DNA of 64,000 nt from Angiostrongylus vasorum. Taxonomy: Eukaryota; Nematoda; Chromadorea; Rhabditida; Metastrongylidae. Made by a program: the position numbers and the translations under genes. Within the stretch, counting starts at the first letter, position 1. The number at the start of each line of letters is the position of its first letter. The notes under the pieces are model-generated. The model saw only the letters and a list, made by a program, of their open reading frames with translations, made no database searches and was not told the origin of the DNA. Shown piece after piece: positions 26,201 through 37,606 of the stretch. The stretch spans positions 3,346,667 to 3,410,666 of the forward strand of contig JADANN010000443.1 of assembly GCA_018806985.1 (NCBI GenBank), in the 5' to 3' direction.

Positions 26201-29200
26201 AGTCTACTAAAAAAGAATACATATTGATTGATTAGAGTGTACCGCAGCTTTTTAGAACACGTTCACTATTATCATTGAAGAATATGTCACTGCCACTGCG
26301 ATGGATATTTCTGTTGACCGAGAGAAGACTCAGCTAATTTTTTACATTCCATATTTTTTTACTTGGACACTTGGACGGCCCGACCTTACTGGTTGTGCGG
26401 ACCCGTAGCATAATCTCCATTTTCTCGGAGTTTTGCTGGTTTGGTTACTGTGGTTCTTTGTAGCCCGAGGTCAGCCTAGCCAAAGTTCGCCCCCTGGTCG
26501 TCACCACCACAGGCAGTCGTCACCCTCGTGGATGAGAACGAGATTTACCACCAAGCGTTAGTTTGATAGCAGTAACGGTGGTGGATCCTGGTATTGGTCT
26601 ACACTTAGCTGGGCCTCCTGATGGAAACGCCCTGACTCCTTCTCTGCTTGAGAGACCCTGCCAGCGGATGAATCCCCACGCTGTATATCGCAGCTCAACA
26701 CCTAAGAACACCTCCCATTCATGATGAGGGCTGTAAACCGTTGGGAGGTTTCGATGTTCTACGATTTATTGTTATGATACCAACGTATGTCATATAACAG
26801 GATGCTCACACTTGGGCTCATCAATCGAAAAAAAAAGGTTCCATCTGTCCGTTCCATGTTTCACATTTTTAGGCGCCTTATCAAAGCAAAAACTGATCAG
26901 ACACTGATAAAATGAGCTTTACTCCCAATAAGACCTAGTTTTCAGTTCTTCGTTTCGATTGCTTTAGGTTCGCAAACATCACGGGTTTCTTCACCATAAA
27001 AGTTAAAAAATCGGATAAGGAACAAGAGTCGTTCAACGTCAACCTTTTCTCAGATTATTCTATTTCAAGTTCCTTTTTTTTATTGCACACGTCTTTTACG
27101 AGTACTCCCAGATCAGACACAATTTTCAGCCTATTTTCCTGCTTCTTGAGATTTTCCACTACCCGTCCCACCGGAGAGGGAGCGGTGGTGCTTCGATGCG
27201 CTCTTGTCGTTGTTTTTCACCGCCGCCGTCGTCGTCTTCCGATTGAGCATCAACGGCTTCAGAGCACCGAAATTCACTGAACTCGACAACGCCGCCGCAT
27301 TCATTGGCGATCGCTGGCTTCGAGTAGGTTGATTCCATGGTATTAAAAAAGAAAACTACGCAGGCACTTTTGGATCCAAATGAGATCGATTCAAACATCT
27401 GATCTTTCTAGCTCCTTCCTGAGGTGATCAAACATGAAAGTGCATTAGATGGTTTATTAAGGCAATAATGAAAATGGACGATTTAAGTGCTCTTGTAGAA
27501 AATTCGTATCACTACGTGTAGTCAGTTCATGGTGGCACATCCATTAAATGAGCAACTACGATGTATTTACAACTATATGAAAGCTTAAATTAAAGGCTTT
27601 AACGTTAATCTATCCATGAAAACGTCAATGTCGGAATACATTAGGCCATGCGTCCGAATACACTAGGTCTCGTGGAAGTGAATGAATACATGTTTGGCGT
27701 TGGGTTACCGACATGTTTAGTCTTCCTAAACAAGCTTCGTAGAAATTTACCGAAGGTGGACTTAATCACTCCAGACATCTACTGGAACTAACAACTGGGT
27801 ATGCACTGCGGGGCATCTCCAACTACGGTAATACTTGCGCGTAATAACATATAGTAATAATGAACATTTACTCCAAAACAAGGGTGAAAACAAGATGAAT
27901 AAAAAATCAGTGATTCGATTTGTATTCCACTACAAAAAACACCACGTTTTCTGCGGACTGCGCCACCGTAAACCGGCCACGCCACCGTAGCTACCTCGTC
28001 CCGCGAGCATTGCCGCGAGCTTAATACTGCGTTTGCGTGCTGAAATTCGCGTTTTCCGCGTTTTTTGGCGGAGAACTTGTCCGCTTAATGTTATACAATA
28101 TTTAACATTGCGTTTGTGCTGTTAAATCCGCCTTCTCCTGGAGTCATGGGGGGATTGGGCGCAACCCCACCCGTGGCCTCTCGTCGGGTGCTGCGACGCC
28201 ACTGCTCTCGCTCCCAGAGATTCGTCTGTTTTTTTCGATTTTTCCCGCTTAAACAGGGTTTTTGAGCGATTCCGTTACGCGACCACCAATGTGTCTAAAT
28301 CGAAATATAAGCTGAGTATGTTGTTAAAAAATCCCTCGAAAATTTTGGCTTTCGATCACAGCGTTATTCTATTGCGAACAACTTTGCCTTCTTCCACTGG
28401 AATAGATTTTCACTAATGATCCTTTAAAATGCCACTTCTGAATGGCGGCACACTGCTCTTGCTGTTTTTAACTCAGGAAAGCAGCTAAAATAAGGACGAG
28501 ATTGTCCCTGTTTGAGATAAAATGGTACAAACCGCTTCCAAATAGTTCTTTTTTCCTATACAGCAATCGAAAGATACTGTGTTTTCCCTACAAAAGACAT
28601 TTTTGACTACGCCTTCTTTTGTCTGGCGGTCTTTTTCAGACCACGCATGGTTCTTCACACCTCTTATCTTTTTTTCAAAAAGTTCTTTGAGAAAATATTT
28701 GCAATTCATGTTATTGACAATATCTGGCACTAACACCCTATTGGATGGGCTTGAAATTAGAGGTTGAATATCCATTGCATTTGAAAAAGCAACAAAATAA
28801 ACTCGGAATAATAGCATACCTCGAAATCAATACATGCGATCCATTTTGCCTGCAAACTTAGCAAACTTATGCATTGATATCGATGCATGTTGTTACTTTA
28901 AGTTCTTAGGTCCAGTCCAAAGTGTTAAGAGATTAATCAAATGTTCCACGTAAAACGAACAACGTGGCAGTTTTTTCTTTTCTTACGATGGCAGCGGAAG
29001 GATATTAGGTGTCGCCGAGTTTTTCAGTTAGCCTCCTACTGCTATCAGTGGCTGGTAAATGTTCGTCTACTCGTGTTCCCACACTCGCTCTGCTTCGACT
29101 ACTCCATGGGCTGTGTGCCGGTCGTGGAAAAGCTGGACGGACTACCGAGCGCTATCTTTGCCTCTTATTTTATTGATGTCCGTCTGCGTCATCGTTTTCC

Positions 29201-32200
29201 TTTATGAGTTAAACGATAGGTAACCTACTGAAAAATTCTCTTTGAAATGCTTGTCAAACTTTTTCATTATAATGTGGCACTGTTAAAAATTTCTATAAAT
29301 TTGCATTTGCAGATTACTATACTTTGGCGTTGTCCTCGGAGTTGTTACATTTCTGCCGGCCAGTAATCTAATCGTTACGGTAGGGTTTACTGTTGCCGAA
29401 AGAGTTCTGTATCTACCATCTGCCGGAGTATGCATCTGTGGTGCACTACTATTCGAACGTTCACAACGGCTATTCAGAAACACTGACAAAGTTTTCGTAG
29501 CTTTACTGATCATTGCTGTGACAAAAACTTACCAGGTAAATACATCTATATACTTCTATAGTATGGGCGCATGTAACCCAGGAGTTATACAAGCAATGAT
29601 ATAGGCACTTGGTCCACCACTGCTACACAAAGCAAACAAAGTCCACTTAGAGCTTTGCTAAATTAGCACTAGACTTTACTGAGAGCATAAAAAATTCACT
29701 TTATCTGCTTTAAGGGAATAAAGAGTGAAGCAGCATCGCGTGTTTGCTCAACAAGAATATCGAGAACATCACTTTGTATTCTTCATAATCATGAGATTCT
29801 TGCAAATTACTGTACAAGCCCAATAATCTTTCCCATAATCTGTACGATGCTTCCTGTAATCGAATGCATGGGGGCATCGATGTGGGATTGATTAGTGACG
29901 AACGCTTTATTCCGTCGTTCTTGATCCTTTGTTTCTATAGCCAACTTTCCTACATAGAGGAATTTTTTTTTCAAATGACACGTCATGACATCTACTGTGC
30001 AGTTCTTAGCACTTTTTTTCATTCGATTTGTTGTCCCTTGCATCCATCATCCACCGAGCTCTCCGAACACTTCGCGCATTGTTTCGACTGCGTCTTCTTC
30101 ATGAATGCCCTAGAATGCTGGTCGAGTCGTTTCTCCTTACAATCTTGGGGATAGCCGGACAGAGCGGTTCCCCCATTGGATTGGAAGAGACCGTTGTGGA
30201 AGGAATCGAACTAGCGTCTTACCTTCCTAATCGACCGCATCATTAACCACTTCACTATCTCTGCACCATCGGCAAAACCTTGTGTAATTCTGAAGCTGTG
30301 AGCGAAACACAAGGGTGTTACTTAATTCTTCATGCAGGTAAGCCTGACGTTTCGGCAGCATCGCCTTCTACAGTTATGTTCATACATTTCTGTTGTCTTT
30401 AAATAGTGTAGCACAAAGAGTTCTTCTTGTAACAAATCCATACATGAGCCAAACAGTTACAAACCGGTGTTTTCACCACCATGAGATTAATTTTTCTGAG
30501 AATCAACCGTGTTCGTATGAAAGATTTGGAGAGCACCAGTTGGCTTTTATAGAAGTCGAATTTGTATTGCTTTGGTGGTTGCGAAGACTGGTAGTATTTC
30601 GCTGATCAGGAGTGATTCACTCTTTAATAGTTTAATGCTTAAGGTTGGACCAATAACCACAACCACATGTTTGTTGTAAGACACCTCTAACCACTGCGCT
30701 TCACCTTCTTCTTCGTTTCACTTACTTTCTTTAGATTCTAATTAAGCAATCTTTATCTTCAAGTTTGAATTCTGAGAACTTTCTGAGCGGTGGTTGCTCT
30801 CCAGTTTTTTTCATTAAAATGTTAAAATTTCAGCGCTCGGAAGAATGGCGTACCGAGTTGGATCTTTACACCAGTGGTCTAAGGGTTTGTGCAAAAAATG
30901 CTAAAGTTCACTATAATCTTGGAAAGGTGCTTAGCGAGATCGGAGACGTTGACGGTGCCGAACAGAACTACTGGGATGCTATTCGGTTAGTGACTGGATA
31001 TGTCATAGTCGACTCCAACGGAAAATATTACCTTGCACGAATTCCAGACTAAATCCTCAATACGAACATGCTATGAACAATCTCGCAAATATTCTTGAAG
31101 CGAAAGGTCGAAGAAAAGAAGCAGAGCTTCTTCTGAGAAAGGCTGTTCGGAATAAACCGACTTTTGCAACTGCATGGATGAACCTGGGCATCACTCTTAT
31201 GAATCAAAACAAGTATGAGGTGGGTGTTAAGAAATGCGTGACTACGCCTAATTTGGGGTGGCGGCCATTTGGAATAACCTAGAGACGCACTGTAGTCAAT
31301 GCATGCGGTGAACTCAATCTATTCACTTATGCATTTATAACACCGCAAGCGGTCACTTATGTGTTACTATTCATCGTGAATATTAGAACATTGAAAATCT
31401 TCGGGGGCCACACCTTTCTAAGGGGCAACGTTTTATCCGCTACACCAACCTAGGCCCTTGCTTCCCCGTTAACATGTAGAGCACTGCTGGAGCAAAAAAA
31501 ACTGGTTGAGAAGAAGGCAAGGCAAGGCCCTCGGTCTGTGCGGTGGATGATACGTGAGCCCTCGGAAAGGGTAATTTCGGGTTCGATACGCACCTGAGTC
31601 TTCGAGTTTTCCTCATATCTCAGCACCATTGTTGTTGTATTTCACATAACACCTTGTTGTTAAAAAAGAATAGGCAGTAAACAGAAGTTAAAACATCTGC
31701 GTTTTATCCCATAATGTCAAGACGTAAAGTTCAACATGCATTAGCGAGTGAAGAATTTGTTTAAGTGGATCTTCATATCCGAAAGCTTCATATGTGAAGA
31801 AAATTAAGTGAGTAAGAAAAAAAAGTTGTACTGCAGCTGAAAATCGGGCTGTGTTATCACTGGAAACGATTGAAGCTTATAGATCGCACTTAAGATAGTT
31901 TTTTAAACAGAACTATTTAAGGAGGCGCTTCAATCGTTCCATCAATCCTTGCGGCTACGACCGCTTAGCGCCGACTGTCTCTTCAACATCGGAAATCTTT
32001 ATCAGAGAATGGGCCAACCGCAAAAAGCTCTCGAAGCGTGGATGAACGCTACTCGGTTCGATTAATAGACATTTTAGTGGAAATGGTGGTGTTCACATCT
32101 CTGTGAACATTTGCTGCGACGAAAAATGAAATCGATTTTGACAACATATTTTAGAAAAAATAATAGTTTAGGAACGGTTCTGCCTAAAAGTATAAAGCAA

Positions 32201-34108
32201 GCATGTCATATCCCAGATATCCTCTGTACATATTTTTCCCATGCTCTTATCATTCATTTAAACCCGTAAAAAGGAAACACCATTTGGCAGTTACGAGAGA
32301 CGACCATGTGGTGGAATGAGATCGACGTACGAACGATTCAAGAGTACCAAAAAGTGAGCTGGGATCCACTGTTTATCTGGCAGTCAACCACCTACTGCGC
32401 ATTTGTTCCCCTGAATGACTGAATTCCGTTATTTTTCAATCAAAGCGTGCAACCAAAAAAGAGACTACTCCTACAGATGTGACTCTTCTGTGTGACTTTG
32501 GTTGGCGATACCTCACGATTCGATTGTACTGCTTCAGTGGAGTATGAGTTCTACAGAAAAGTGGCTCGAAGTAGCAAAAAATTGTCGTAGTAATATGGTT
32601 TGCTGAAAACATCGTATAGAAAAAAGAAACGATTGCGATGTAACAATAATCGTCTCAAGACTTTACTAGAAATTGAAATTTCTGTTCTGGACAGCCCACA
32701 AAAGAAAATTCTGTGGATGCGCTGGTAACTACTTTGATTTGACATCGATTGAATGAATATGCTGGCAAAAGGTCTATTTGAATAACTGCATCTGCATCTA
32801 CATAATGGACAAGAAGTCAGGACATGTTTAATTTATGGTGTGCTTCTGGATTCAGTATGTCACGTTATCGTCGGGCGTCGGTCTTCTACAAAATCTATCA
32901 CGGCTAAGCACTGCTTTCTTGGAAGAACCAGAATCAAACAGTGGCAAACCTTAAACAGTTCGGAAACTCCGGCGACTCTGTGTGGTGAATCTCTGAGAGC
33001 GCTTTAGAATGTCTACGTAAGGTTTCCAGGAAAATTCACACTTAATCAGCATTCGACATGTCGGTGAGGAGAAAAGATGAAGATCTTTAGCTAGCAGTCA
33101 ACTGCATACAGGAACAAGACAACTTCTGCGAATAATACTTGCAAGAAAGGCGAAACAAATAGTAGAAGTGAAGATGATCGGCAGGACAGGGTTCACACGG
33201 GTCGTCTGTGCAAGATGCACTTCTAAATTTATCGTGAATGAGCCTTGAGAACCGACGAAAACCGTTTCATCTTCAGTACCTTGGTTAAAAGCGTTGTTCG
33301 TTAGTTCCCACATTGGCGACAGTGATACCTATGCGAACCGAAAATATAAATCGTTTAATAGTTCAAAAAATAACAAGTATTGCTAAATGTCAATTCTAGC
33401 GACAGGTATGAAGACCGTTCCTCTTAAGTGTTTTCTAATTAATTAACTACATTTTAGAATCAATCCAAACCATATCCGTGCACTAACCAACGTTTTCGTG
33501 CTGTTGGACGAACTCGAACAATGCAGTTTGGTAGTGGAGATATCTAGGAAGCTCCCGGACACTACTATCAACCAAGAAGCAGCTTTGGCATTCCAAATCG
33601 GCGTCTGTCTTGGGAAGATGAAGAGATTTCGTGAGGCAGAAGATCGACTGAAGATCGCAGTTCGGCTCAACCCGCATAATTCCATGTATTATGCAAATTT
33701 AGGTAAGTTTTCTGGAATGCTGAATTTGTTACCTCTATGAATGGCTAAAACTTCAACGTACGCTCCTTCAATTGCTTAGCTGCAGATGTCCATATAGCTC
33801 AAAATTATTCGCTATACCTCCTACCCAAGCGAGCGCTCTAACGAAGGTTATAGGCTTAGAATGCAATATTGATTTTGATAAATTCCACCCACTAAGTTAA
33901 CTGTCCAATGAGACTGCCACTTTACCTATTCATTTACTTTACAGGTGTTCTCTATCAACGATGGACTCGTTACGAACTAGCCGAGGACATGTACCTACAA
34001 GCACTTTCGTTCAACTCACATACGAACTCAGTTAGAGGGAATCTACGAGCTGTTCAGGAGAAACTCAACAGATCCAAAACATTTATGAAACAAGACCCTT
34101 TATCTTAA
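17249..34108 (+). CDS. TMTC-family O-mannosyltransferase-like protein with TPRs, copy 1
   Basis: TMTC proteins are ER membrane proteins with a GT-C-type multi-pass half and C-terminal TPRs; vertebrate members O-mannosylate cadherins. Exons seen: 17249-17424 (GDFVFDD), 18519-18604 (SHKSYRPLTTLTF), 24985-25028 (FAVHPVHTEA), 25570-25756 (NISGRAELL, KEQGVTVL), ~27151-27323 (FRAPKFTELDNAAAF), 29028-29219 (CFDYSMGCVPVVE), 29313-29535 (LPASNL, VAERVLYLPSAGVC), 30834-30985, 31048-31219, 31922-32055, 33458-33702, 33945-34108 (end MKQDPLS, stop). The last five encode TPR helices such as NAKVHYNLGKVL and EHAMNNLANILEAKG. Most junction phases fit; the joint between the 24985 and 25570 exons is one base out of phase as I read it. 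A further exon at ~19.37-19.49 kb (GLHYVDCLIHGV) is possible. The start codon was not found. Exon 29028-29219 has one extra A at 29128-29131 compared with copy 2, breaking the frame. Confidence 0.9.
17600..17930 (+). repeat. tRNA-derived SINE, family C, in TMTC intron
   Basis: Contains the family C body (GCTCGACCAACATTCTACGA, AACTTGGAAGACCTTCGTGG, GATGGATGCGAGGGAACGAA) with a B-box-like TTTGATTCCGCTCC at ~17617. It lies in the intron after the first recognised TMTC exon. Confidence 0.65.
18080..18290 (+). repeat. dispersed repeat family A, degenerate
   Basis: Weak match to family A: CTTGCCACCACCCAACTAGTTG, GGTGATTCTGG and the following 100 bp in the same order. It lies in the intron just before the SHKSYRP exon. 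Confidence 0.35.
19350..19500 (+). other. possible extra TMTC exon
   Basis: One frame reads NRFPVNFFLPLGLHYVDC followed by LIHGVYYHH. TMTC proteins have a segment of the form FRLN...G...YHLVN.LLHA right after the SHKSYRPLTTLTF motif, and this matches its pattern and its expected place. The best acceptor giving the right phase (AGAAG before GTCATT at ~19378) is weak and no strong donor follows, so the borders are unsettled. Confidence 0.4.
19600..24980. other. long TMTC intron, repeats only
   Basis: A ~5.4 kb intron in copy 1 of the TMTC gene. It contains one family B SINE at 23.39-23.63 kb and several short ORFs with no recognisable motifs. I see no independent gene. Confidence 0.6.
23385..23635 (+). 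repeat. tRNA-derived SINE, family B, full-length-like
   Basis: The clearest head of this family: A-box TGTAGCGCAGTGGTTAGAGG at ~23391 and a B-box-like GGTCGCGCACCC near 23429. A body with CTCACCAAGCCTTCCATCCC follows, then a tail ending TCAGGGATTTATCAAGG. The same body occurs at 36.4 kb and, reversed, at 57.3 and 38.9 kb. Confidence 0.75.
26365..26750 (+). repeat. dispersed repeat family A, near full length, in TMTC intron
   Basis: Same block order as the 3.4 and 11.0 kb copies: ACTTGGACGGCCCGACC, CACCACCACAGGCAGTCGTC, TTAGTTTGATAGCAG, CTCCTTCTCTGCTTGAGAG, GCTGTAAACCGTTGGGAGG. It lies in the intron between the KEQGVTVL and FRAPKF exons. Confidence 0.75.
27950..28260. other. GC-rich island inside TMTC intron
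   Basis: A locally GC/CpG-rich stretch (CCCGCGAGCATTGCCGCGAG, GGGCGCAACCCCACCCGTGG) in an otherwise AT-rich intron. No ORF with family motifs. It may be part of an unknown repeat or an intronic control element; there is only this copy in the window. Confidence 0.35.
29990..30290 (-). repeat. tRNA-derived SINE, family C, in TMTC intron
   Basis: Mirror copy of the element at 62.49-62.78 kb. Read on the minus strand, a tRNA-like A-box (TAGTGAAGTGGTTAATGATG) and B-box (TAGTTCGATTCCTTCC) lead into the body with TCGACCAGCATTCTAGGGC and a tail near 30000. Confidence 0.75.
30346..30373 (-). other. hammerhead-like motif, variant core
   Basis: Reads CUGUAGAAGGCGAUG then CUGCCGAAACGUC on the minus strand. 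The stem GGC/GCC and the GAAAC-GUC end are kept, but the core position normally A after CUG is U here. It lies in a TMTC intron; the mirror copy is at 62390-62417. Confidence 0.4.
31500..31675 (-). repeat. SINE-like repeat, family D, in TMTC intron
   Basis: Contains a B-box-like GGGTTCGATACG, the CATATCTCAGC block and the tail GTTAAAAAAGAATAGGCAGT shared with 37.25-37.52 kb and 53.09-53.30 kb. A separate tRNA-like A-box (TGGTGTAGCGGATAAAACG on the minus strand) sits at ~31430-31450 and may belong to the same or another SINE. Confidence 0.5.
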
Positions 34109-34745
34109 GAAGGAAACCGGGAATGGAGTGTACGGCATTCCTCTCTAGCGCATAGGCGATTCGTTCTTATAACTACTTCAAATGATTCAGGATTACATTT
34201 TGCAGAATTGCGAAGTTTTTCCCCTAGTTGTAAAGATCTCTTTCAAAGAGACCATTGCAGTTTCGCAATAATAAGGAACAGATCAGCACAGTAAAGCAGT
34301 TTATGAAATCCTATGGCCGGAGAATGACCACGTTCCGTTTTCTTCGAAACGAAATGACAGCGATGGAGCCAACATATTGGTTTACGCTCAAGATCCTTTC
34401 TGTGATTCCATCCAGCTTCATAGTTTTCTGAAGAGATTCTAACTAACTCATTGTTCTAAAAGTAGCAGAAAAAACCAGAAGTCAAACTAGTGTGAGTTTG
34501 TTTGCTAAACAACAAGTCTCAGAGGAAAAAGTGAGCTGCGAGATGCTCTCTCGAAATTGTTTCCAACGAGTACAAACGCTTCTACGTACTCTGAGAATCT
34601 CCTCCTGATTTTTGATATTTGGGTTCTCAATAAGGCATGGCTATAAAAACATTCGTGAAACTTGTAGGGTCATATCTATGGCGAGTATTTCATGTATTTC
34701 TAAGTGCTCTTACAGCCCTCTTTCTCTCCAGAATTCACTTGTTGT

Positions 34746-35190
34746 TGACAGATCCGCTCTTTCTACCATTGTGTGTATGAAGGAAGGTGGTTAAGAAACA
34801 GCTATATCGCTTCTGCAAGGTTGTGAGCAATGGATATTCTGTTTGCAGCAAACCATCGACGATGATGAACATTACAGATACTATCTTCGTACTGACTTTT
34901 TGTTTAGCCTCGGCAAGGGTAATCAATGTCTTGGTTGACTAGTAATCCGACACGAGGCTGTTACAAAGCGTTGTTGTGACTGACATTTCGGTAGCATCGG
35001 CTTTTTTCGAAGCGGTAATGGCTCGAATTGAATGTCCATAGCGGTTCATGCTATGTGCGCCTTCGTCCTCCAGGTTCAAGATGTTCGACTCCGCAGCATT
35101 CAGATCGGTATAACATGCCGCGACGATGTGTTCGTCATACCTTAACCACAGCAAGGTTTTCTAAACATCTCGCCTTTGCTTACAAATATA
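34746..35190 (-). mobile_element. divergent Penelope-type terminal repeat at inner edge of left arm
   Basis: Contains TAGCCTCGGCAAGGGTAATC and a degraded form of the GACATTTCGGTAGCATCGGC motif at ~34982-35010. Both correspond to the TAACCTCGGCAT...GACGTTTCGG...ATCGCC layout of the Penelope-type ends at 41.2 and 55.7 kb. It aligns with 57.61-58.02 kb (reverse strand), but at visibly lower identity than the neighbouring arms. Confidence 0.5.
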
Positions 35191-36384
35191 CTTGCTCCCT
35201 AAAGTCATCATTGGACAAGGGAAGTCACATTCACTGGCTCAAAAATGATATATCGATCACGAATTTTATCCTCCTCCTCGAAAATATTGATTAATGTCAG
35301 GCTACACATTATGCCTGAACAGAAAAAATTTACTATAGAGGATGTCTCCCAAAATAAGCAAGAACCCATTGTCGTTCATTTGTAAGCATTCAAGCTTAAC
35401 ACGAGTCGTTAACATGTATGCCAGCGCCAACTGATTTCGTGGTAGCTAAACGACGGTTGATCTCGTCCGCAATCTCAACATCCCTATGTTGATTTTTTTC
35501 GACAATAAACAATACATTTCCATCTACGGCTAAAATTCTAATCTCTGTGAGAACTCCGACGACAAAGTCTGTGGAAAGATTTGTCTTCGTCTGAATCTCG
35601 AAAAGGGAATGTTCATGAGGAACGGATTCGTTTCTGATGCTCCATTGACAATGAAACGAAGAAAATCCCCTACGAAGAAAATCCCCTAAAGCTGCAGTAT
35701 TGTGCGTCTGTGCTGAGAGGCCGTCATTATGAACGACCTTACTCCCGAGTTGTACAGTGGGAAACAAGCGACTTGAAAAGCTTACAAAGCATCGAGAATG
35801 CGAAGAAGGGAACAAAAAACATTGAGCTCCACACGTGATTTTCTTCACGAGAACTGCTGGAAAGCGAGTACAAGCGCGTGGATGTCACGAATAATCAGCT
35901 GAACAGGAACGAGACTACTGACCAGGAAGTCATGATCCTTAGCGAAGATCATGGAAAGCAAGTATTGCACTCTTCTATCTTCTGGGGTGGGTAGAAGCCA
36001 TTCGAAAACCCAGACACATGAGAAAAAATGAAACTTTGGCGCGCTTTCTTGAGACTGTACACAACTAGGAATTGCATACATGCCCTACCCATTCTACCTG
36101 TTGATTCTTCTTCTTCATACAGCATATTTGTAGAAGTCTTCTATACAGACCACATACCTGCATCATACTCAAACACTTCCTCTCCAGATACACAAATTCC
36201 GCAGAACAGCGACTAGCACTTGTTGCCACCGCCCTTCTTCACATGCAAAGGTTGCGTGGAAAGAATAGTCACACCAGGTAAAAAGATTCCATGTGAGAAG
36301 ACAAGATAAATAGTTCATGGCGCTTTATAAACCAACACTTCATTGTGGGTTTCCTTAGCGATAACAAGGTGTCGTTAGTAAATC

Positions 36385-36600
36385 GACGAGGCGTGTGTAG
36401 CGCACTAGCTAAAGGCGCCCTGAAATAAGCATAGGATCAAACCCTTGCCCCAGGCTCACCAAGCCTTCCATCCCTTTGGGGTCGGCAAACGCTGACTTGA
36501 TACATGGGGGGCCATCGCGAGTCATTATATAGGACAGATACACATTCAGTAACCTCTAACGATCGTTAACGAAGTCGAATGCACGACGGATCGCTCAGGG
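36385..36600 (+). repeat. tRNA-derived SINE, family B
   Basis: Head GTGTAGCGCACTAGCTAAAGG at ~36391, body with CTCACCAAGCCTTCCATCCC, tail with CATTCAGTAACCTC and AACGAAGTCGAATGCA. The Penelope-type fragment that follows starts within or right after the tail. Confidence 0.65.
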
Positions 36601-36604
36601 GATT

Positions 36605-36760
36605 AATCAGCGCTGTCAGAACGTCAGCTACCGTTGTGTTGTATATGTTATATTTGTAAGGAAGTAAAGGTGTGCTGAATAACAACCTCGCGATCACTGT
36701 AAAAAAGAGAACAACGGATTTATAATCCAACGCTGTAAGCTTTATGCTTTATCTTTTTAC
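36605..36760 (+). mobile_element. Penelope-type terminal repeat fragment
   Basis: Starts at AACGTCAGCTACCGTTGTGT and continues through GGAAGTAAAGGTGTGC and AACAACCTCGCGATC, the order found downstream of the motif at 56.66-56.75 kb. The hammerhead-like 5' half is missing. Confidence 0.55.
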
Positions 36761-37224
36761 CAAGTTGGCACATGTCGAGCTCCTACACTTGCTGCCCAGC
36801 AGTTTGACCATAGTGAACATTATATCCTGTCCAATCAATCAGGAATGAGATGGCAAGGGCTATCTTTCTCAACAGACAGGTGATTGATAACAAAGTTGAA
36901 TAGTAACTCAATGGCATACCTAGCACATTCGTTACGATATGCACTGAATTCTATGAATCGATTCCCGAAAACTAGGCATTTCAACTGCTGATGAACATAT
37001 CTCAGCTCATAGTGAGCCTTATCAATTGAAACCAAAAGTATTGGGGCTTGTAGATCCTCACTAGCAAAATGCAATCTCTTCGGTGTATAAAGATGAAACC
37101 ATAATTATGCGCAATCCATGAATCTTACTTCACCCTCTCTGTTGTCAAAGAAGTCATCTTCAAATTTTCAAGTACAAGTTGTAGAAAAAATAATCAGCAG
37201 TTGTCCAAACGCCATCTTCGACAC

Positions 37225-37525
37225 AAATATGTTAAGTGTCAACGAAGCTGAGATATTTGCAAAACTCTGGACCGCAGGTGCCTATGGTGGGGAACGAACG
37301 CGCTATTGTCCTCTCCTAGGTAGAACTGGCTGAGAGACAGGCGAAACGAAGGACCCAAATGGTGTGGTGGTGAACGCGTTACTCCCCGGCAAGGACAATA
37401 GCGCATTCGTTCCCCACAGTAGACACCTGCGGTCCGGAGTTTTGCAAATATCTCAGCTCCATCGAAGTTATATTTCGCAATATACCCTGCCGTTAAAAAG
37501 AGTAGGCAGTAAGTAAAACGGTTAA
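37225..37525. repeat. fold-back of SINE-like family D
   Basis: Two family D halves face each other. The left half (GCTGAGATATTTGCAAAACT, GGACCGCAGGTG, GGGGAACGAACGCGC) is mirrored by the right half (GCGCATTCGTTCCCC, CACCTGCGGTCC, AGTTTTGCAAATATCTCAGC) around a ~75 bp centre. The tail GTTAAAAAGAGTAGGCAGTA ends the element, ~80 bp downstream of the stop codon of the minus-strand unknown gene. Confidence 0.8.
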
Positions 37526-37535
37526 GATTGGAATT

Positions 37536-37541
37536 TTTATT
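37536..37541 (-). terminator. polyadenylation signal AATAAA for the unknown gene
   Basis: AATAAA on the minus strand about 65 bp after the TAA stop at 37607-37609. Distance and sequence suit a nematode 3' end. Confidence 0.55.
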
Positions 37542-37606
37542 CAATAACTAACAAAAACAAAACAGACAACAGAAAAAAATAACAATGTTGAGAACATAAA
37601 AAGCTG

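Larger units (their letters stand above)
28756..34745 (+). repeat. inverted duplication, left arm (~6 kb)
   Basis: This arm matches the reverse complement of ~58020-64000 almost base for base across exons and introns. Differences are scattered single-base changes, small indels and a ~9 bp insertion near 58128 in the other arm. It covers the 3' half of the TMTC gene from the intron before the CFDYSMGC exon through the stop codon and ~640 bp beyond. The far end in the other arm lies outside the window, so true arm length is at least 6.0 kb. Confidence 0.97.
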
